This document shows positions 1 through 5,676 of a stretch of 5,676 bases of DNA, one piece after another; position 1 is the first letter of the stretch; each line of letters opens with the position of its first letter. The notes beneath the pieces were generated by a model, which saw nothing but the letters and a program-made list of their open reading frames with translations, did no database searches and was not told where the DNA came from. This stretch comes from Gammaproteobacteria bacterium (GTDB lineage: Bacteria; Pseudomonadota; Gammaproteobacteria; Chromatiales; Chromatiaceae): contig JADGBD010000141.1 of NCBI GenBank assembly GCA_015231665.1, positions 1 through 5,676 of the forward strand, written 5' to 3'. Made by a program: the position numbers and the translations under genes.

Positions 1-286
1 TTTTGGCTCGCGGCAGTCCAACTGCCCCAGCGCCTATAGGGCTACTTTGTACCACTATTCGGCCTGGATGCGGGCAAAAAATTGTACCCCATCAGCCCTC
101 AAATTTTCTGTGCCTGCATAGAAGGGATAAATTTTAGAATCCGAGCATATTCGCATGCCCTTTTGCAGGCCCCGAATGCGACGTTGTTGGATTTTTGCGC
201 TGCCGAGACAGGCCGGCTCAGCCAACAAAGTAGAATCGGGCAACATCGGAGCGCGGTCAAAAGTTGAATCAGGCTAAAATGACGCC
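1..286. other. Intergenic or gene-tail region without a supported gene
   Basis: No reading frame here resembles a known protein. Short open frames exist on both strands (for example 82-267 on + and 55-246 and 99-359 on -), but they overlap each other, lack good ribosome binding sites and read as unstructured sequence. Two + frames are open from the window edge, to stops near 118 and 133, so the tail of an upstream gene cannot be excluded. A small perfect hairpin, GGCAGT/ACTGCC with loop CCA, lies at 12-26 but has no T tract. Several TAGAAT or TAAAAT hexamers (135-140, 231-236, 275-280) could be -10 boxes for the gene at 287, but none has a good -35 partner, so no promoter is called. Confidence 0.5.
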
Positions 287-778
287 ATGAAAAGATTTGG
301 CATAGGTCTGTTGCTATTGATCTGGCTGGCTTCAAGCCCGGGTTCGAGCCTGGCTGCAAGCTTGGCCGGACCGGTGGATTTCAGCCTGCACGACATCCAG
401 GGCAAGACCCATCGGCTGGCGGATTACCGTGGCCAGTGGGTGGTGGTGAATTTCTGGGCCAGCTGGTGTGCGCCCTGTGTCGAGGAGATTCCCGAGCTCA
501 TCGCCTTCCAGGCGAAATATCCCCAGATCCGTCTGCTGGGGGTGAATTTCGAGCAGAAAACCCCGCTGGAGCTGCGTCCCTTCCTCAAGCGTTTTACCTT
601 CAATTACCCCCTGCTGATGGTCGGCGAGCTGCCGCTGACCCCCTTCGAGCCCCTCAAGGGTCTGCCCACCACGGCGATTATCGACCCCAAGGGCGAGCTG
701 GTTTCGCGCCACACCGGCCCGATCAGCGCGGCCATGCTGGAGGGATTTTTTGCCCAGGAAGGGCTTATCAAGCCATAG
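287..778 (+). CDS. TlpA-family thioredoxin-like protein, exported
   Basis: This 163-residue protein has a thioredoxin fold of the TlpA/ResA type, whose members carry out thiol-disulfide exchange in the periplasm, often on apocytochromes or other secreted proteins. Residues 1-24 look like a signal peptide or uncleaved anchor: KR at positions 2-3, a hydrophobic LLLLIWLA core, and cleavage probably after the ALA-like SLAA at 21-24. The strand VVVNFWASWCAPC carries the redox pair C61 and C64. GLPTT supplies the cis-proline, P127, that packs against the active site. Length is normal for the family. ATG 287 is the first possible start because an in-frame TAA lies at 275-277; only a weak AGG (271-273) precedes it. 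It is probably a single-gene unit, since a terminator-like hairpin follows and nrdA has its own promoter 147 bp downstream. The target protein cannot be told from sequence. Despite standing next to a reductase operon, its export signal argues against donating electrons to cytoplasmic NrdA. Confidence 0.88.
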   Translation: MKRFGIGLLLLIWLASSPGSSLAASLAGPVDFSLHDIQGKTHRLADYRGQWVVVNFWASWCAPCVEEIPELIAFQAKYPQIRLLGVNFEQKTPLELRPFLKRFTFNYPLLMVGELPLTPFEPLKGLPTTAIIDPKGELVSRHTGPISAAMLEGFFAQEGLIKP

Positions 779-802
779 AAAAAAACGATGACCTGACTCC
801 CC

Positions 803-830
803 TAGCCATATCAGCAAAGGCTAATTTTTT
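803..830 (+). terminator. Probable intrinsic terminator after the TlpA-like gene
   Basis: TAGCC (803-807) pairs with GGCTA (819-823) around an 11-nt loop, followed after one base by six T residues (825-830). The stem is only 5 bp, so efficiency may be modest. Its position 25 bp after the stop codon supports it as the end of the upstream transcript. Confidence 0.5.
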
Positions 831-862
831 ACCAGCCCTTGCCCGGCAAGGCTCGACCTGAG

Positions 863-871
863 TTATCCACA
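863..871 (+). promoter_or_regulatory. DnaA box upstream of nrdA
   Basis: TTATCCACA is an exact match to the high-affinity DnaA box. It lies 54 bp upstream of the proposed nrdA -35 element. In Escherichia coli, DnaA binds boxes at a similar upstream position of nrdA and couples dNTP synthesis to replication, so the same role is inferred here. Only one clear box is seen. A single 9-mer can occur by chance, but the location makes function plausible. Confidence 0.65.
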
Positions 872-908
872 AACCGCCCACAGAAAAGCCACCGTCCCTG
901 GCCGGTAA

Positions 909-924
909 ACACAATATCTAGTGT
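909..924 (+). promoter_or_regulatory. NrdR box 1
   Basis: ACACAATATCTAGTGT is a near-perfect match to the NrdR consensus acaCwAtATaTwGtgt, with both half-sites intact. NrdR is a zinc-finger/ATP-cone repressor of ribonucleotide reductase genes that senses ATP and dATP. The box ends directly before the proposed -35 hexamer, so a bound repressor would block RNA polymerase. Confidence 0.9.
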
Positions 925-952
925 TTGACTCTGGCTGAAATGCGCATATATT
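925..952 (+). promoter_or_regulatory. Sigma70-type promoter of nrdAB
   Basis: The proposed -35 TTGACT (925-930) matches 5 of 6 consensus bases. The proposed -10 TATATT (947-952) also matches 5 of 6, and the spacer is 16 bp. Transcription would start near 958-960 and leave a leader of about 125 nt. The promoter sits between and partly within two NrdR boxes, the usual arrangement for repression. The start site is inferred. Confidence 0.7.
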
Positions 953-956
953 GTGT
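941..956 (+). promoter_or_regulatory. NrdR box 2 (degenerate left half)
   Basis: TGCGCATATATTGTGT matches the NrdR consensus at 11 of 16 positions. The centre and right half are perfect and the left five bases diverge. It starts 32 bp after the start of box 1, about three helical turns, which is the typical spacing for cooperative NrdR binding on one DNA face. It overlaps the proposed -10 element. Confidence 0.75.
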
Positions 957-971
957 TTCCTGCTTTCCGCA

Positions 972-1010
972 CCCCGATTCGAGCGGGGCTCTAGCAGAGC
1001 CCAGTCGGGG
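972..1010 (+). promoter_or_regulatory. Nested hairpin in the nrdA leader RNA
   Basis: An outer stem CCCCGA (972-977) pairs with TCGGGG (1005-1010). It encloses a 7-bp inner stem, GGGCTCT (986-992) with AGAGCCC (996-1002), closed by a 3-nt AGC loop. No T tract follows, so it is not a simple intrinsic terminator. It would lie about 15 nt into the predicted transcript and about 75 nt before the nrdA start. It may stabilise the mRNA 5' end or act in control; function is unknown. Confidence 0.55.
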
Positions 1011-1084
1011 CCTAAATCCAGCATCCCAGCGGCAAGCGCAACCCGTAAACCCAATAACAGACTAACCAAGCGCCAGGAGATGGA

Positions 1085-3979
<2,895 letters not shown>

Positions 3980-3987
3980 AAGACTTA

Positions 3988-4116
3988 AGTCCGCAAATGA
4001 ACGCGAATAGACGCAAATAGAAGGCATTGAAAGCAGGCAGCAGCGCGACGCTGATCTTTCAGCAATCATGCCTTTAGCCATTATTGATCTGCGTTTATTT
4101 GCGTTTTTTGCGGACT
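3988..4116. repeat. Long palindromic repeat element between nrdA and nrdB
   Basis: Almost the whole 183-bp gap is one imperfect palindrome. The outer arms (3988-4018 and 4087-4116) pair nearly throughout, starting with AGTCCGCAAA against TTTTTTGCGGACT, with a one-base bulge and a few mismatches or G.T pairs. Within the left arm are about 10-bp units CGCAAATGAA, CGCGAATAGA, CGCAAATAGA. Inner stems continue: AAGGCAT (4021-4027) with ATGCCTT (4068-4074), TGAAAG (4028-4033) with CTTTCA (4056-4061), and CAGCG/CGCTG (4041-4053) at the tip. It encodes no protein. It resembles dispersed MITE- or REP-like intergenic repeats of environmental proteobacteria, from memory only. In the transcript it would be a large hairpin that could affect nrdA mRNA stability or the NrdA:NrdB ratio. 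Confidence 0.85.
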
Positions 4117-4162
4117 GAAATTCCCGAACAGCCCTAAATACCGATTACAGGAGTCCACCGCC

Positions 4163-5335
4163 ATGTTGAACTGGGATGACCCCCTTGCCGCACCGGCCAT
4201 TGTGACCAAGGCCACGGCCATAGAGAAACAGCTGCACCAGGAGGCCAACCCCTTGCTGGAGAACCGTGCCGCTCAGGCCGTTGCGGCGCGTGCGCGCACT
4301 CCGCTGCATGCCCATGCCCTGGCCGAACGCAAGCCGGTGAATCCGGACGACAAGCGCGTGGTCAACGGCATGACCGATATCAACCAGCTGGCACCGTTCA
4401 AATACCCCTGGGCTTGGGAGTTTTTCCTCAACGCCAACAAGAACCACTGGACTCCCCTGGACATTAACATGGCCCAGGACGTGCACGACTACCACCACAA
4501 GCTCACGGTGGAAGAGCGCCACGTTTATGAGAACGTGCTCTCCTATCTGACCACCTCCGATATCCTCGCCATGCGCAATATCGGCCTGGCGGTGATGGAA
4601 AAGATGTCCGCCCCCGAGCTGCAGATCTACCAGGCTCGCCAGGTCTATGAAGAGGCCCTGCACACCTGGACCTACCAGCACTGCATCGAGACCATCGGCC
4701 TCAACCAGGGCGAGATCTACAACCGCTACCGGGTGGTGCCGGAGATCAACGGCAAGATCCAGATCGCCAACCGGCGGCTCAACTCGGTGCTGCGTGCCGA
4801 CATCGACCTGCACGACCGCGACGAGCTGGAGAATTTTCTCCTCGCCTACATCTTCTTCGCCGGCATCTTTGAAGGCTGCTGGTTCTACAACGGCTTCAGC
4901 CCCATCTTCTCACTCCAGCGCCGGGGCCTGATGAAGGGCACCGCCGAGCAGCTGCAGTACATCATGCGCGACGAGGTGCTCCACGCCGCCTTCGGCATCC
5001 GGGTCGCCAAGCAGATCATGCACGAGGAGAAGATCAAGCCCGAGCCCCAGGCCCTGCGCGACATGTGGGACGAGTGCGAAGCGGCGGAAAGCCAGTACGC
5101 CAACTATATCCTGCGCGATCCCATCCTCGGCTACTCGGCGGCAGATCACCTGGAGCAATTCCGCTACATCGCCAACCGCCGCGCTCGCCAGCTCGGCTTC
5201 GAGCAAGAGCCCTTCCCCGGCGCCCAGAACGCCCTGTCCTGGCTCGACGAGCAGGCCAACATGCGCAAGGAGAAAAACTTCTTCGAAACCCGGGTCACCG
5301 AATACCAGACCGGCGGGGCCTTGAATTGGGATTGA
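4163..5335 (+). CDS. nrdB: Ribonucleoside-diphosphate reductase, class Ia small (beta) subunit
   Basis: This subunit houses the di-iron centre and stable tyrosyl radical that start catalysis in NrdA. At 390 residues it is slightly longer than E. coli NrdB (376) because of an N-terminal extension of about 50 residues. All six iron ligands align with correct spacing: D133, E164, H167, E237, E271 and H274 (E. coli D84, E115, H118, E204, E238, H241). Y171 in EALHTWTY is the radical tyrosine (Y122). F241, F245 and I267 match the hydrophobic pocket around it, D270 matches D237, and W96 probably matches W48. Near the C-terminus, Y381 corresponds to Y356 of the radical-transfer chain, in the tail that docks on NrdA. 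The tail ends ALNWD, and the N-terminus begins MLNWD. ATG 4163 has AGGAG at 4149-4153. No separate promoter is evident, so it is probably transcribed with nrdA. No NrdB-maintenance ferredoxin (YfaE-like) gene follows in the window. Confidence 0.98.
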   Translation: MLNWDDPLAAPAIVTKATAIEKQLHQEANPLLENRAAQAVAARARTPLHAHALAERKPVNPDDKRVVNGMTDINQLAPFKYPWAWEFFLNANKNHWTPLDINMAQDVHDYHHKLTVEERHVYENVLSYLTTSDILAMRNIGLAVMEKMSAPELQIYQARQVYEEALHTWTYQHCIETIGLNQGEIYNRYRVVPEINGKIQIANRRLNSVLRADIDLHDRDELENFLLAYIFFAGIFEGCWFYNGFSPIFSLQRRGLMKGTAEQLQYIMRDEVLHAAFGIRVAKQIMHEEKIKPEPQALRDMWDECEAAESQYANYILRDPILGYSAADHLEQFRYIANRRARQLGFEQEPFPGAQNALSWLDEQANMRKEKNFFETRVTEYQTGGALNWD

Positions 5336-5351
5336 TCGCCCAATCGTAAAA

Positions 5352-5411
5352 AATCATTAAAGGTGAGAACGAATCATTAAACATGAGAACATTCCCATTA
5401 AACATGAGCCC
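5352..5411. repeat. Three short direct repeats (20/21-bp period) after nrdB
   Basis: Three copies of a motif read CATTAAAGGTGAGAAC (5355-5370), CATTAAACATGAGAAC (5375-5390) and CATTAAACATGAG (5396-5408), with start-to-start distances of 20 and 21 bp, about two helical turns. A weaker fourth copy may lie at 5420-5433 (CTTAAGCTGAAACC). The block lies between the nrdB stop and the operon terminator. Evenly phased repeats of this kind suggest a protein-binding array, such as transposase-binding repeats at the end of an IS21-like element or its remnant. No transposase gene is visible. Confidence 0.7.
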
Positions 5412-5463
5412 AATTTTTCGCTTAAGCTGAAACCAGCAGCGCAGGACAGCGGAAGCCCACACC

Positions 5464-5501
5464 AAACCCAGAAGGACAAAAGAAGTCCTCCTGGGTTTTT
5501 T
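5464..5501 (+). terminator. Strong intrinsic terminator of the nrdAB operon
   Basis: AAACCCAG (5464-5471) pairs with CTGGGTTT (5491-5498). After one A.C mismatch the stem continues with AGGAC (5473-5477) and GTCCT (5485-5489), closed by a 7-nt loop. A run of six T residues (5496-5501) follows or overlaps the stem end. This is a textbook Rho-independent terminator, 129 bp after the nrdB stop, reading on the + strand. Confidence 0.92.
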
Positions 5502-5676
5502 ATTCAATTCAACTCGATACTGCTCGTCACGATTCCAATCATCAAAGGCTCTTGGCTTACCACTGGGCAAGACAGACAGACAGCGACGGGATCGAGTCGA
5601 CTAGGTTCAATCCTGGTAGAACCCACCCATTTCCTAAATCTTCGCATTAATCATGCGACTAAATTTCCATTGAATA
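5502..5676. other. Region after the operon with no recognised gene
   Basis: No coding frame is supported here. Small items visible are three GACA units (5571-5582), a T-arm-like string GGTTCAATCC near 5605 that does not belong to a foldable tRNA, and a 6-bp perfect hairpin TCGCAT/ATGCGA (5642-5658) with loop TAATC. Base composition is lower in GC than the genes, as expected for intergenic DNA. Confidence 0.5.

Noticed and set aside
287..778. TlpA-like protein as the electron donor of the ribonucleotide reductase
   Set aside because: The N-terminal export signal places it outside the cytoplasm and it has its own terminator; adjacency to nrdAB alone is not evidence of a shared pathway.
834..853. 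Hairpin AGCC-TTG / CAA-GGCT between the terminator and the DnaA box
   Set aside because: A short bulged stem with no following T tract on either strand; not enough to call a terminator or site.
4145..4813. Antisense open frame (222 codons) in nrdB
   Set aside because: Shadow of the nrdB reading frame, with valine- and histidine-rich composition and no family resemblance.
5295..5570. Small - strand frame after nrdB
   Set aside because: It spans the short direct repeats and the strong terminator hairpin and overlaps the end of nrdB; its sequence is explained by those elements and resembles no known protein.
5595..5632. tRNA-like 3' end (GGTTCAATCC followed by AGAACCCACCC)
   Set aside because: The T-loop would be one base short, no matching 5' acceptor strand or anticodon arm lies upstream, and no CCA-ended cloverleaf can be drawn. 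At best it is a decayed fragment.

Overview
The window is a chromosomal segment of a GC-rich bacterium. It is most likely a gammaproteobacterium: the class Ia ribonucleotide reductase has the long, two-ATP-cone large subunit and the CEACQ C-terminus that I associate with Pseudomonas and related lineages. A purple-sulfur or other Chromatiales-type host is possible from the style of the intergenic repeat, but that is a guess from memory.

Layout on the + strand: (1) 1-286, a lower-GC stretch with no convincing gene. (2) 287-778, a small secreted thioredoxin-fold protein of the TlpA family, followed by a modest intrinsic terminator. (3) 779-1084, a compact control region for the reductase operon: a perfect DnaA box, a sigma70-type promoter framed by two NrdR boxes set 32 bp apart, and a strong nested hairpin in the leader. 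(4) 1085-3979, nrdA. (5) 3980-4162, an nrdA-nrdB gap almost filled by a 129-bp long-palindrome repeat element whose arms carry about 10-bp periodic CGCAAAT-type units. (6) 4163-5335, nrdB. (7) 5336-5676, three 20/21-bp direct repeats, a strong intrinsic terminator, then 175 bp with no recognised gene.

NrdA and NrdB together form aerobic class Ia ribonucleotide reductase. NrdB makes a di-iron/tyrosyl radical, which is passed to the active-site cysteine of NrdA, where ribonucleoside diphosphates are reduced to deoxyribonucleotides. All catalytic residues I could place are present in both subunits, so the enzyme should be functional. The control region suggests repression by NrdR when dNTP/ATP levels are adequate and coupling to replication initiation through DnaA. 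The TlpA-like protein has an export signal and is probably periplasmic, so it is not an obvious reductant for the cytoplasmic enzyme.

I did not find a clear undescribed multi-gene system. The most unusual material is non-coding: the palindromic element inside the nrdAB operon, the structured nrdA leader, and the short tandem repeats after nrdB.
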